DNA of 50,863 bases from a virus, in the IMG/VR virus record IMGVR_UViG_3300021061_000022, positions 1-50,863 of that record. The stretch is one strand, 5' to 3'. Numbering within the stretch: the stretch's first letter is position 1; every line of letters starts with the position of its first letter. The notes beneath the pieces were generated by a model. The model was not told where the DNA came from. It did no database searches and saw only the letters and a program-made list of their open reading frames with translations. The position numbers were made by a program, and so were the translations under genes. Shown here one piece after another: positions 37,382-44,976 of this stretch.

Positions 37382-37393
37382 CGAAAAATTCGT
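37381..37393. promoter_or_regulatory. Operator 2
   Basis: ACGAA-AAA-TTCGT, a perfect palindrome with a 3-base centre, next to the -35 box and touching the GTG proposed for the repressor gene. Suits repressor self-control. Confidence 0.7.
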
Positions 37394-37871
37394 GGGAGAG
37401 CGTCTGTCCCGAAAATCGCGGGAGTACACGGCCTCGGTCCCTTGGGCCGCCGCAGTCGCTCTCGCCGGGAGCGAGGAGACGCTGAAGGCTGGCGTCCCTT
37501 ACTCGACGTGGAAGGGCTGGGAGAACGATGACCGGGTGCCGGCCTACGTCATCCTACCGATCGTTCTCCAGAGGTACGTCCCGCAGCACGGCACCGATAG
37601 TGGGCAATCATCTACCCATTCGGCTCAGAAGTTGCCTGACTCCGCCCCGACCGATCCAGCCTACGCCGAATGGGAGCGAAACATGGCCGATGTGGCGTAC
37701 CAACACATCTGGAGGCAGGTGTCGCTGATCTATCGGTTAAGACAAACCGACCATCTGAGATGGGATCTGCTGCAAGGGATGCTCGCGAACCTGACCGCCG
37801 GTCTTGACAAGACAATCGACGACAATCGTAAAGTAGAAACTCCGGGGAAATCTGGCACGACCGGGGATTAA
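37392..37871 (+). CDS. Putative lysogeny repressor (HTH)
   Basis: Encodes about 159 residues if it starts at GTG 37392; no ribosome site is seen, so the message may be leaderless like that of its divergent partner. Residues 15-60 (SVPWAAAVALAGSEETLKAG, VPYSTWKGWENDDRVP) look like a helix-turn-helix; the C-terminal half is helical (RQVSLIYRLRQTDHLRWDLL) and may dimerise. No LexA-type protease. Divergent from the Cro-like gene with shared operators. Confidence 0.7.
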   Translation: MGERLSRKSREYTASVPWAAAVALAGSEETLKAGVPYSTWKGWENDDRVPAYVILPIVLQRYVPQHGTDSGQSSTHSAQKLPDSAPTDPAYAEWERNMADVAYQHIWRQVSLIYRLRQTDHLRWDLLQGMLANLTAGLDKTIDDNRKVETPGKSGTTGD

Positions 37872-37906
37872 CTGGCTGGGCGTTCATTCACCGGGGAGGG
37901 GGCGAC

Positions 37907-38158
37907 ATGATGACGCTGACCATCCTTCTCTGCACCGTCGTTCTGCTATCAGGATGTGCCGCCGCGCTGACGCCCGCCCAGCAGCGCGGCCACCTCTTTG
38001 CCGAGGCCTGTACGAAAGAGACCGGCTACGCGATGAACTACGCGGTTTACCCCGATGGCAGCGTCCGAACCCTCGAGGGCAGTAACGCAGGCGCCCACGA
38101 TCGCTGGATGCGCTGCATGAACCGGAGCGGGTACAACTTCCCGGGGGTCGGGCGATGA
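37907..38158 (+). CDS. Prophage-expressed lipoprotein 1
   Basis: Encodes 83 residues. TILLCTVVLLSGCAA is a signal peptide with an LSGC lipobox; the mature part (CTKETGYAMNYAVYPDGSVR, then NAGAHDRWMRCMNRSGYNFP) has two further Cys. GGGAGGGGG lies six bases before ATG. Downstream of the repressor on the same strand, so probably made in lysogens. Small phage lipoproteins often block phage receptors (superinfection exclusion). Confidence 0.78.
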   Translation: MMTLTILLCTVVLLSGCAAALTPAQQRGHLFAEACTKETGYAMNYAVYPDGSVRTLEGSNAGAHDRWMRCMNRSGYNFPGVGR

Positions 38159-38310
38159 AGATCAACGCAGACGTCGGGACGGCGCTGTTCTGGGGACTAG
38201 TGTTCGCCCTGATCGTGTTCCTGTCGGGCTGTGCGTCACGCGACATGGCGACACACAAGTGTGCCGATGCGCCCCGGGATTCCGCCTGGGCGCGGTCGAA
38301 CTGCCGCTAG
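38155..38310 (+). CDS. Prophage-expressed lipoprotein 2
   Basis: A 51-codon frame ATGA-coupled to lipoprotein 1. ALFWGLVFALIVFLSGCASR has a second LSGC lipobox; mature part has two Cys (HKCADAPRDSAWARSNCR). It meets the Rz1 gene tail to tail (4-base overlap). Likely partner of lipoprotein 1. Confidence 0.66.
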   Translation: MKINADVGTALFWGLVFALIVFLSGCASRDMATHKCADAPRDSAWARSNCR

Positions 38311-38579
38311 GGCTGCTGGCAGCGGGCGGGGTCCTCGCCCCGCATGACGCTCAGCGTTAAGCAGTTCCGCACGTAGGCGTCCACGACGCCGATCACCCAG
38401 CTCTGGAACGACGCCGCGTCATTCGCCCGGGGGGCGAGGGTCAGCGGGGGCTTGACGCTTGAGTTCCCGGCGCAGGAGGTCAACCACAGCGCGCTGACGA
38501 GCAGCGCGCACGTCGTCGTCACGCGCCAGCGTCTCCGCGATCTTTCGCTCGGTCTCGAGCGCGGCCTGGGCGTCGTCAC
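38307..38579 (-). CDS. Rz1: Rz1-like outer-membrane spanin lipoprotein
   Basis: Encodes 90 residues. An Arg-rich start, TTTCALLVSALWLTSCAGNS with an LTSC lipobox, then a short body with Pro (VKPPLTLAP) and RCQQP end. Overlaps the Rz gene in another frame by 161 bases, the classic embedded Rz/Rz1 layout. GTG at 38522 is an alternative start but would lack positive charge. Fuses inner and outer membranes in lysis. Confidence 0.84.
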   Translation of the reverse strand: MTTPRPRSRPSERSRRRWRVTTTCALLVSALWLTSCAGNSSVKPPLTLAPRANDAASFQSWVIGVVDAYVRNCLTLSVMRGEDPARCQQP

Positions 38580-38676
38580 GCTGCTGGCTCGTGCGTCCGT
38601 GCCGGTGCTGCTGCCACGCCGCCAGGAGCGGCATGACGAACCCTTCGACCAGTGCCCTGAGCCATCCCCAGGTCAC
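38419..38676 (-). CDS. Rz: Rz-like inner-membrane spanin
   Basis: Encodes 85 residues from GTG (GTGA overlap with the holin candidate). LRALVEGFVMPLLAAWQQHR is a weak membrane anchor, then a long charged helix (DDAQAALETERKIAETLARD, AARQRAVVDLLRRELKRQ) that would span the periplasm. Pairs with Rz1. Confidence 0.8.
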   Translation of the reverse strand: MTWGWLRALVEGFVMPLLAAWQQHRHGRTSQQRDDAQAALETERKIAETLARDDDVRAARQRAVVDLLRRELKRQAPADPRPPGE

Positions 38677-38852
38677 TTCTTGTCGCGGGTCAGGATGCCG
38701 ACGAGCGCCGGCACTGCCAGCAGGAACCAATCGCCCCAGCTCGCGGGCGCCTGGCACCCGAACGAGTTCCAGAGCCACACGGCGACGGCTGTGCCCGTCA
38801 CCCCGATCGTCGTCGTTCTCCAGCCCGTCAGCCGCGTCATCACACCGTTCAT
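38673..38852 (-). CDS. Holin candidate, two-helix membrane protein
   Basis: A 59-codon frame. TTTIGVTGTAVAVWLWNSF and WFLLAVPALVGILTRDKK are two membrane segments; a polar link and basic end (RDKK) fit a small class II holin. ATGA-coupled to the 79-residue gene and GTGA-coupled to Rz, making a holin-Rz-Rz1 cassette. Confidence 0.72.
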   Translation of the reverse strand: MNGVMTRLTGWRTTTIGVTGTAVAVWLWNSFGCQAPASWGDWFLLAVPALVGILTRDKK

Positions 38853-39088
38853 GGTTTCTCCCCTTTCGGTTGTCGGTCAGAAGCAAGGTCGCGGGACGCC
38901 TCGCCGACGCCCAGCACCTCGATCACGGGGGTCGTGGGGTGTTCGCCCTTGCTGTATTCGGTCGCGAGTTCCCCGATCAGCGTGCTGAGGTTGGCGAGCG
39001 CGCCGGCGATCCCGTCGCGGTTGTCATCGGCCAGCGGAAGGAACTCCGCGTTGAACTGGAAGCGCATCAGGAGTTGCGGGACGGGCAT
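38849..39088 (-). CDS. Hypothetical lysis-region protein
   Basis: Encodes 79 residues: QLLMRFQFNAEFLPLADDNR, DGIAGALANLSTLIGELATE, and a short charged end. TAATG start. No catalytic pattern; possibly structural or a lysis timer. Confidence 0.66.
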   Translation of the reverse strand: MPVPQLLMRFQFNAEFLPLADDNRDGIAGALANLSTLIGELATEYSKGEHPTTPVIEVLGVGEASRDLASDRQPKGEKP

Positions 39089-39162
39089 TAGTGGCACTCC
39101 CGGCAGCGGCCGCATTTCACACAGGTCAGCGTCCGGCGTTCGCAGCGGAAACACTCGCTCAC
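39088..39162 (-). CDS. 24-residue zinc-ribbon micropeptide
   Basis: A 24-codon frame from GTG: SECFRCERRTLTCVKCGRCR then ECH. Six Cys, three CxxC pairs. GTGA overlap upstream and TAATG downstream. Too small for ordinary gene finders; the knuckle spacing and double coupling argue for a real product. Confidence 0.58.
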   Translation of the reverse strand: MSECFRCERRTLTCVKCGRCRECH

Positions 39163-39317
39163 AGGCCGTTCACCAGGGCGCAGGCGGTCGGGTGCTCCTG
39201 CCGGTAGGCGACGAGCGCGGTAATCACGGCATCGACCGACTTGGCGTCGAGCCCCGTGCGCTCCGCGACGATCATCAGCATCTGCCCGTACACGCGGTCC
39301 TCCGGGTCATCGGTCAC
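39159..39317 (-). CDS. Small helical hypothetical protein
   Basis: Encodes 52 residues from GTG (GTGA): DPEDRVYGQMLMIVAERTGL, DAKSVDAVITALVAYRQEHP. A helical hairpin of unknown function downstream of a phosphoesterase. Confidence 0.65.
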   Translation of the reverse strand: MTDDPEDRVYGQMLMIVAERTGLDAKSVDAVITALVAYRQEHPTACALVNGL

Positions 39318-40204
39318 ACCGTCACCTCGATCTCTGGCGCCCATGTCGCGCCGTCCGGGCGGCCGTGGCCGTGGCGCGAGCAGTCCAGCCGCGGCGTGAT
39401 GTAGACGAGCGGGGCGCCGAGCGTGGCCGGGCGCATCATGCCCTGCTCGACATACCCGCCCATCGGCACGTTCCCCTGCTTCGACTTGTGCATCCAGCCG
39501 CGGGAGAAGCCGCCCGTGTTCACCAGATGCACCCGCTTGTGGACGAGGGCCGGGCCGCCCCGCCCCTTCCACCGGACGATCACCCGTTCGATGGGGGCCA
39601 CCGACGACTTCGTGGTGTGGCCCATCAGGTAGATGTCCGCGGATGGGAACGACGCCGCCATGTCCTCGATCTTCCCGAGCGGCCCGCCCGCCTTCTGACC
39701 GCCGCCGCAGCCGTGGTGCGCCCAGAGCGTCACCGGGAGCCGCGCCCCGCCGATCGAGAATTGCAGCCGGACATAGGCGCTCGTCCCGAGGAACGGGGCG
39801 TCGAGAAGCTGGCACAGCCGCTGGTCCGTCGTCTCCCCCGTCTTCATCAGCGTGTAGTGGTGGCCGTGCAGCAGGCCGAGCCACCGCCCCTTGGTCGGCT
39901 TCAGGTAGAGCTCGAACAGCTCGAGCACGAGATCCAGCGCCTTGTCGTCGATCACGTCCTCGGCGGTGTCGTAGAGGGCCGCCGAGCGCAGGCGCTGGCG
40001 GTTGGACGGACTGGCGAAGTCGATGTAGTCCCCGAGGCCGACGAACCACGCATTCCGCTCCATGCAGCGGTCGATGTGCCGCTTCAGGAGATCCTTGGCC
40101 GTCGAGCCCCGAGGCCCCGCCCACTGGATGTCACCGATCGGCGCGATGACGACCGGGGTGTGGTCGCCCTGCTTCCTTTTGATGTCAAAGGACGCGAGCT
40201 CCAC
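39314..40204 (-). CDS. Metallophosphoesterase (calcineurin-like)
   Basis: Encodes 296 residues from GTG. Metal-binding blocks: IAPIGDIQWAG (D, then an aspartate), FVGLGDYIDFASP (GDxxD), LGLLHGHHYTL (GHH where GNH is usual), LWAHHGCGGGQ and YLMGHTTKSS (GHx). Two metals would hydrolyse phosphoesters of nucleotides, nucleic acid or proteins. It sits in the late operon between ejection genes and the lysis set. GHH for GNH is a variant worth checking. Confidence 0.84.
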   Translation of the reverse strand: MELASFDIKRKQGDHTPVVIAPIGDIQWAGPRGSTAKDLLKRHIDRCMERNAWFVGLGDYIDFASPSNRQRLRSAALYDTAEDVIDDKALDLVLELFELYLKPTKGRWLGLLHGHHYTLMKTGETTDQRLCQLLDAPFLGTSAYVRLQFSIGGARLPVTLWAHHGCGGGQKAGGPLGKIEDMAASFPSADIYLMGHTTKSSVAPIERVIVRWKGRGGPALVHKRVHLVNTGGFSRGWMHKSKQGNVPMGGYVEQGMMRPATLGAPLVYITPRLDCSRHGHGRPDGATWAPEIEVTV

Positions 40205-40345
40205 CTACTTCGGCTTCTTCTTCCGGCGGCGGTGCTGATGCGGGCAGTCCGACTCGGCGTGGCACTCGTCCACAGCGTCGGCGGGATCGGTGCTCACCAC
40301 GCGGTAATCAAGCGGACATGGGGCCGTCATCCCGTCCTCCGTCAT
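40205..40345 (-). CDS. 46-residue zinc-knuckle protein
   Basis: MTEDGMTAPCPLDYRVVSTD then DECHAESDCPHQHRRRKKKP. C, C..H, C-P-H-x-H cluster with a strongly basic end. ATGA-coupled; its TAG touches the phosphoesterase GTG. Confidence 0.58.
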   Translation of the reverse strand: MTEDGMTAPCPLDYRVVSTDPADAVDECHAESDCPHQHRRRKKKPK

Positions 40346-40530
40346 CGCGAACACCGGACTTCGATCTCCACGCCCTTGTCGCCACCGAGCCACGTCATGG
40401 ACATCCGCACGCGGTCCTCGGGACACCCCGCCGCCACGACGGCCTGCCGCAGCAGCTTGGTAGCCTCGTCGAGCCCGTCGTTCACCGGGAACGTCGCCTG
40501 GATCATCAGCGCGAGGAGCAGTGCCCGCAT
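40342..40530 (-). CDS. Small exported or membrane-start protein
   Basis: Encodes 62 residues: MRALLLALMIQATFP could be a signal or anchor; the rest (EATKLLRQAVVAAGCPEDRV, SMTWLGGDKGVEIEVRC) is a small alpha/beta unit. Overlaps the 28-residue frame. Confidence 0.62.
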   Translation of the reverse strand: MRALLLALMIQATFPVNDGLDEATKLLRQAVVAAGCPEDRVRMSMTWLGGDKGVEIEVRCSR

Positions 40531-40592
40531 CGCTTCTCCCGGCACCGCTGGCAGAGGATGCGGCGGTCGCAGCCGCACGCGGAGCACTTCAT
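40506..40592 (-). CDS. 28-residue zinc-ribbon micropeptide
   Basis: A 28-codon frame: MKCSACGCDRRILCQRCREK then RCGHC. Seven Cys and one His. ATGA-coupled to the membrane micropeptide before it. Like 39088-39162 it is a minimal zinc ribbon. Confidence 0.52.
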   Translation of the reverse strand: MKCSACGCDRRILCQRCREKRCGHCSSR

Positions 40593-40663
40593 AGCCACCG
40601 GAGCACCATCCACGAGATGAACCCGGTGACGGCCCCAGTGAGCGCGCACCGCCACAGGCTCAA
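40589..40663 (-). CDS. 24-residue membrane micropeptide
   Basis: A 24-codon frame from TTG (TTGA overlap): LSLWRCALTGAVTGFISWMV then LRWL. One membrane helix. Weak start, strong coupling. Confidence 0.4.
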   Translation of the reverse strand: MSLWRCALTGAVTGFISWMVLRWL

Positions 40664-40863
40664 AACATCCCCGCGTCGCTGGAGGCCCAGAAGTCGTCCG
40701 CGCGCTCCTGCTCCGTCAGCCGCTCGGAGACCTTCCCGCGGTGGAAGAAGTCGCAGTAGATGCGGTTCGCCGCCGCCCAGTCCTCGCCGGCCGTGGCGAC
40801 GTGATGCGGACACAGCGCGGTGTCGCTGTAGAGCTCCAGCCCGCAGGCGGCGCAGAGGCTCAC
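40660..40863 (-). CDS. Zinc-ribbon small protein
   Basis: Encodes 67 residues from GTG (GTGA): CAACGLELYSDTALCPHHVA (CxxC and CxxH-H) followed by a helix (AANRIYCDFFHRGKVSERL). Possibly one zinc site. Confidence 0.7.
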   Translation of the reverse strand: MSLCAACGLELYSDTALCPHHVATAGEDWAAANRIYCDFFHRGKVSERLTEQERADDFWASSDAGMF

Positions 40864-41264
40864 GCCGACTCCCAGACGTTCTCGATGACGAGCCAGTGCG
40901 GCTTGCGCGCCTGCCGGAACTTCTCCATCAGGGCGTCGAGCGCCAGCTTCGATCCGAGGATCTTGCCGTCCCCGCGGATGCGCCCGACGAGGATGCACCC
41001 CGAGGTGTCCTCCGGGACGTTGCCGGCGTGGATGCGGATGCCCTCGAAGGCGGGGACGTTCAGGACGTGCGGCAGCGGCTGCTTGAAGCGCGGGGAGTAG
41101 TCCACCACCACCTCGTAGCGCCCCTCCGGGATCGCCGTCTTCCCCGGAATCTTTACGTCGCGCACGACGTCCTCGAGCGTGAAGCACTCCCACACGCCGT
41201 CCAGATAGAGCTCGCCGATCGTGGCGTCCTTCTCCACCCAGCGACGCTTGACCGAGAGGTTCAC
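40860..41264 (-). CDS. DUF5675-like protein, candidate endolysin
   Basis: Encodes 134 residues. TIGELYLDGVWECFTLEDVV, PEGRYEVVVDYSPRFKQPLP, then GIRIHAGNVPEDTSGCILVG: the H-x-G ... S-G-C pattern recalls L,D-transpeptidase-type active sites and is the DUF5675 signature. It follows a one-helix membrane protein in the lysis half of the operon, and no lysozyme, amidase or transglycosylase is found elsewhere, so it may be the wall-cleaving enzyme. Function in that family is not established. Confidence 0.8.
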   Translation of the reverse strand: MNLSVKRRWVEKDATIGELYLDGVWECFTLEDVVRDVKIPGKTAIPEGRYEVVVDYSPRFKQPLPHVLNVPAFEGIRIHAGNVPEDTSGCILVGRIRGDGKILGSKLALDALMEKFRQARKPHWLVIENVWESA

Positions 41265-41551
41265 CGGCCGCGCTCCTCCAGGATCGGACAGTGCCGTTGG
41301 AGGTGGTGCAGATCACGCTCGAGCACCGCCACTTTCGTCACGAGCGGCTGCAACTGATCACGGATCTCGTGGCGGCTCTCCACGAGTTCCTTGCGGAGTT
41401 CCTTGATGTCCTCACGCAGATCAGCGAGCGGGGACGGCCCCGTTTTCGTGCGGCCCCGGACGAGGACGGTGACAAGCGAGCCGAGCGCGGTCACGAAACC
41501 GGCGACGCCGTACCAGCCGCCTTCAGGGGGCACCACGGATGGGTCACTCAT
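41261..41551 (-). CDS. Holin-like or spanin-like membrane, coiled-coil protein
   Basis: Encodes 96 residues. GWYGVAGFVTALGSLVTVLV is one membrane helix; then LREDIKELRKELVESRHEIR and further heptads to the end. N-out, C-in or reverse cannot be told. ATGA overlaps on both sides. Alternative holin for the DUF5675-like enzyme. Confidence 0.74.
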   Translation of the reverse strand: MSDPSVVPPEGGWYGVAGFVTALGSLVTVLVRGRTKTGPSPLADLREDIKELRKELVESRHEIRDQLQPLVTKVAVLERDLHHLQRHCPILEERGR

Positions 41552-43491
41552 TCCGTCCTCTGGGGCGTCGCCGGCTGATTGGCGTCCGCGGCCGTGAACC
41601 GCAAGAGATGCTTCGCCACCGTTTCGCCCGTCTGCGCGTCCAGCCGGCCTTCCCGAATGGCCGCCGCGATGATCCGGGAGGTCGTCGGGTCGGTCAGCGC
41701 CTTGCCGAGCACGTACGGCATGATCGTCGTCGCGCCGAGCATCGCCGTGTTCGCGGCGCCGACGCCCTGACTCGCCATGTCGCTGAGAGCCGCGCCCGCG
41801 CCGCCGCCCTGCACGAAGACGCCGATGGCGCCCGTCGTGAAGTCGCGAATGCGCGTCACGGACATCGTGGGCGCGGCCGCCCGGACGACCTTGGCGAGCT
41901 CGCCCAGCGCCTTCGTCTGCTCGGGGTCGAACAGCACCTTGAGGACGTTCGTGTCGCGCTGAATGCGGTCGGCGAACTTCTGCCCGAGGAACATCGGCAC
42001 GATGTCCTGCGGGGCTTCCTTGATCGCCTCGCTGAACACGTCGTCGAAGTACTGCTGCTGGACCATCTTCCAGCCGGCCGGGGACACCGTGGCCTTGGCG
42101 TCCATCAGCAGGCCGGGGTCGCGCGGGTTGAACAGCTGCTTGGAGAACGAGCCGAGCTGCTTTTCCGAGGCGAGGATCGCCTTGTAGAAGTTCGAGTCCA
42201 GCGCGTCCGCCACGCTCGTCTTGTAGAACTGGTTTGCTTCCTTGAGCATCGTGAGCGTGCCGGCGCGGTCGGCCGTCTCCTCGAGCGCCTGCGTCATCGC
42301 GCCGTAGAGCTGGCGGGCCTGCCCGATCGGGACGTCCGAGACGGCGGCACCCGCCAGTCGATCGGGGTACGCGATCTCCCCAAGCGCCGTGCGGATGTTC
42401 CGCAGTTCCGAGATCGGCACCGGGCGCTTGATCGGCTGTCCAAGGATGTCCGTCTGGGGACCGAGCGCCGGCCGGTCGAGGCGGGCGATGTCATCAAGCA
42501 CCGCGGTGAGCTTGCTGTTCCGCAGGCTCGGCGTGCTCGGCATCTGAGCCTTGAGGCCCTGCGCCGTCGCCACCAAGCTGCCGATCTCGACCGGCGTCTC
42601 CGGTCCCGTCGTGGACAGCCACTGATCGAACTTGTCGCCCGCCTGCTTCTTCAGGTCATCCACGCGCGCCGACAGCGCCGTCAGGAAACGGTTGCTCCGC
42701 GTCGTGGTGTCCAGCATCGGCCCCGTCGTGGCGTCGCTGATGCCCTTGGCGGCCTTCACCGCTTGATCCGTCTGCCGCAGGCCGATGTCCCGGAACGAGC
42801 CCGAGCCGAAGAACGACCGCGAGGTGATCGCCTCGATGCCGCGCAGCATCGGCGTGCCGGCCTGCTCCCCCGCCGTCAGTTCGATGCCGAAGGCACGGGC
42901 GCTGTTCATCACCGCCTGCCTGGACGCCTGCTCGACGTTCCGCGAGGCGAGGAACTGGATCGCCTGCGGGGAGCCGACGAGACCGAGCGTGGCCTGGCCG
43001 AGGCCTCCGAGCACATCCGTCGCCATCCGCCCCTGCGCCGCGCGCGCGAGGCCGCCGGCAATCGCTCCCGGAGGCGTCGATTCCAGCCCCGCGCGCCCGC
43101 CGCCGAGGACGACGTTCGAGACGACCTCGCTGGTCGGCTTCGGCGGCTGGCCGGTCGCCATTCGCGAGCCGAGATCGACCGCTTCGTTCGCGGCGAACCC
43201 CGCCATCCCGCCGAGGACCGCACCGCCGACCATCCCCGCAGGCCCCAGCGGGGCGCCTGCGACGGTGCCCCGGGCGATCCCAGCCATCGGCGCGATGACC
43301 GGCCCGAGGGTCTGCATCGCCCGCTTGCCGCCTTCCAGCACGATCTCGCCGGCTGACGGGGTGACCGGGGTGTAGTTCCCCGACTGGAGGGCGTCGTCAA
43401 TGAGCTGGTTACGTTCCTTCAGGTTCGTCGGAACGCGCCCGAGGTTGACCCTGACCTTGCCCTTGTCGGTCGGGACGATGAACTCGGCCAC
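41548..43491 (-). CDS. Large ejection-type internal virion protein
   Basis: Encodes 647 residues from GTG. A Gly/Ala-rich membrane-active stretch lies at about 62-105 (GIARGTVAGAPLGPAGMVGG, then AVLGGMAGFAANEAVD), a second near 545-590 (IGVFVQGGGAGAALSDMASQ). The rest is helical. Last of three consecutive proteins of this style, as P22 gp7/gp20/gp16, which leave the capsid and form a trans-envelope conduit. Confidence 0.72.
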   Translation of the reverse strand: MAEFIVPTDKGKVRVNLGRVPTNLKERNQLIDDALQSGNYTPVTPSAGEIVLEGGKRAMQTLGPVIAPMAGIARGTVAGAPLGPAGMVGGAVLGGMAGFAANEAVDLGSRMATGQPPKPTSEVVSNVVLGGGRAGLESTPPGAIAGGLARAAQGRMATDVLGGLGQATLGLVGSPQAIQFLASRNVEQASRQAVMNSARAFGIELTAGEQAGTPMLRGIEAITSRSFFGSGSFRDIGLRQTDQAVKAAKGISDATTGPMLDTTTRSNRFLTALSARVDDLKKQAGDKFDQWLSTTGPETPVEIGSLVATAQGLKAQMPSTPSLRNSKLTAVLDDIARLDRPALGPQTDILGQPIKRPVPISELRNIRTALGEIAYPDRLAGAAVSDVPIGQARQLYGAMTQALEETADRAGTLTMLKEANQFYKTSVADALDSNFYKAILASEKQLGSFSKQLFNPRDPGLLMDAKATVSPAGWKMVQQQYFDDVFSEAIKEAPQDIVPMFLGQKFADRIQRDTNVLKVLFDPEQTKALGELAKVVRAAAPTMSVTRIRDFTTGAIGVFVQGGGAGAALSDMASQGVGAANTAMLGATTIMPYVLGKALTDPTTSRIIAAAIREGRLDAQTGETVAKHLLRFTAADANQPATPQRTE

Positions 43492-44976
43492 TTACTTCAC
43501 TCTCGTCACGTCGCCCGTGCGCTTGAGCGCCGGCTTCGGAGGATCGGTCGCCTTCGGCTTGTCCGCCTCTCTCGAGCGCAGGCCACCCACGAAGTCCGGC
43601 ACCGCGTCCTTGACGTTCACGCCCTGGCGGGTGGCGATGTCCTTGAACTGCGTCTCGATCTCCTCGTGGCCGGAGAGCTGCGACTGGAACAGCGCCTTGG
43701 CGTTCTGCACGAGATCCTTGCGGGCCTCGTCCGCGAGCCGGCCGTCCGACGTGAGGTTCTTGCTGTACCAAGCCTGGATGCGCTGCCCGATCGGGCCGAG
43801 GTTCTGCGCGGTCGCGAACTCCGACTCGCGCACGACGGAGCCGGGGTCGAGCATCTTCATGTAGTTGAAGACGATGGACAGGTCCCCGGCGGGCGACGGC
43901 TTGTCCTTCGCCATGTTGATGCGCGACCACGAGTCCTTGATGGTGCGGAAGTCCTTCGTGACGTTCGTGAAGTCGTCGCGGATCGTGTTGGCGAGGTTCG
44001 CCGTCTGCTGGGGCTGTGCGTACTTCGCCTTGATGGCTTCGACCGCCTCGGCCTGCTTCGTGACCTTGGCGAGTTCCGCCTTCTGGATGTTCGGGTCGAG
44101 GCCCGCTTGCAGTTCGGCCGTCTTGACGGCCGCCGCCTGCTCGGCTTTGCCCTTCGTGACCTCGGGCGTCAGACCGGCCTGAATCTTCGCGGTCTCCTGC
44201 TGGCCGGCGAGAGCCGCCGCCCCGCTCTGCACGCCGTACTGCGCCATCAGCTTGTCGTCCGCGAGCAGGGACTGGAACGCCGCCCGTACCGCCGGACTCT
44301 TGGACAGTTCCGGGAACTCCTTGCGCGCGACCGCCACCACTTCCTGCTGCGTGATGTTCGTGCGGCCGGGGAACCGCGCCGGGATCAGCGCGAGCGCCTG
44401 ACTCACGAAGTCCTTGGCCTTCTGGTCCGCTTTCGCCTGCCACGCCTGGGCGACCTTCAGCCGGTCCTCCGGCGTCTTCGTCGCGGCGAAGTCCTTCGCG
44501 GCCACCTCGCGCTCGGTGTCGAGGATCGGGTCGAGCAGCGCCGTCGCCGCTTCCGCGTAGCCCTTCACCCGGAACGTCGTGTCGATGTCCTTCGGGTCGA
44601 ACTGGTAGCCGCCGACCTTGGCCGCCGTGGAGAACAGGCGGATGTTCATGTCGCGCGTCGCGTTCTGGACGTCCTCGGGCTGGCCGTGGAAGTCCGTCGC
44701 GAACGTCTTCAGGAGCGTGGCGAAGTCGCGGTGCGCGTTCATCAGGTCGCGCGCCGCCGTCATCTCCTGCGTCTTCTGGGCGCGCGTCTCGCGCTCGTGC
44801 GAGAGTCCGAGATTGAGCAGCGGGGCCGCCCGCTGGGCTTCGCGCATGACGTCGCCCTGCGTCTGCGGACCACCGAACATCGACCGCAGATCGTTGATCG
44901 GTCCCGACGGCTGCGCGGCGCGGTAGCGCGTCAGGAGCTCGGTGAACAGGTCGGTCGCGCTCTGAGGCTCAGGCAT
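43492..44976 (-). CDS. Ejection-type internal virion protein
   Basis: Encodes 494 residues, almost all helix with Ala/Gln/Lys repeats (TKGKAEQAAAVKTAELQAGL). The segment KDFRTIKDSWSRINMAKDKP followed by FNYMKMLDPGSVVRESEFAT is a pattern I have seen in several podovirus ejection proteins. The upstream stop overlaps its ATG as TAATG. Confidence 0.76.
   Translation of the reverse strand: MPEPQSATDLFTELLTRYRAAQPSGPINDLRSMFGGPQTQGDVMREAQRAAPLLNLGLSHERETRAQKTQEMTAARDLMNAHRDFATLLKTFATDFHGQPEDVQNATRDMNIRLFSTAAKVGGYQFDPKDIDTTFRVKGYAEAATALLDPILDTEREVAAKDFAATKTPEDRLKVAQAWQAKADQKAKDFVSQALALIPARFPGRTNITQQEVVAVARKEFPELSKSPAVRAAFQSLLADDKLMAQYGVQSGAAALAGQQETAKIQAGLTPEVTKGKAEQAAAVKTAELQAGLDPNIQKAELAKVTKQAEAVEAIKAKYAQPQQTANLANTIRDDFTNVTKDFRTIKDSWSRINMAKDKPSPAGDLSIVFNYMKMLDPGSVVRESEFATAQNLGPIGQRIQAWYSKNLTSDGRLADEARKDLVQNAKALFQSQLSGHEEIETQFKDIATRQGVNVKDAVPDFVGGLRSREADKPKATDPPKPALKRTGDVTRVK

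Noticed and set aside
38327-38345. GCGGGG/CCCCGC inverted repeat as a terminator at the lysis gene end
   Set aside because: No T run follows on either strand, and it lies inside the Rz1 coding end.
41539-43356. 605-codon plus-strand frame opposite the ejection protein
   Set aside because: Same antisense composition, no domain, and would convert the well-coupled operon into overlapping nonsense.
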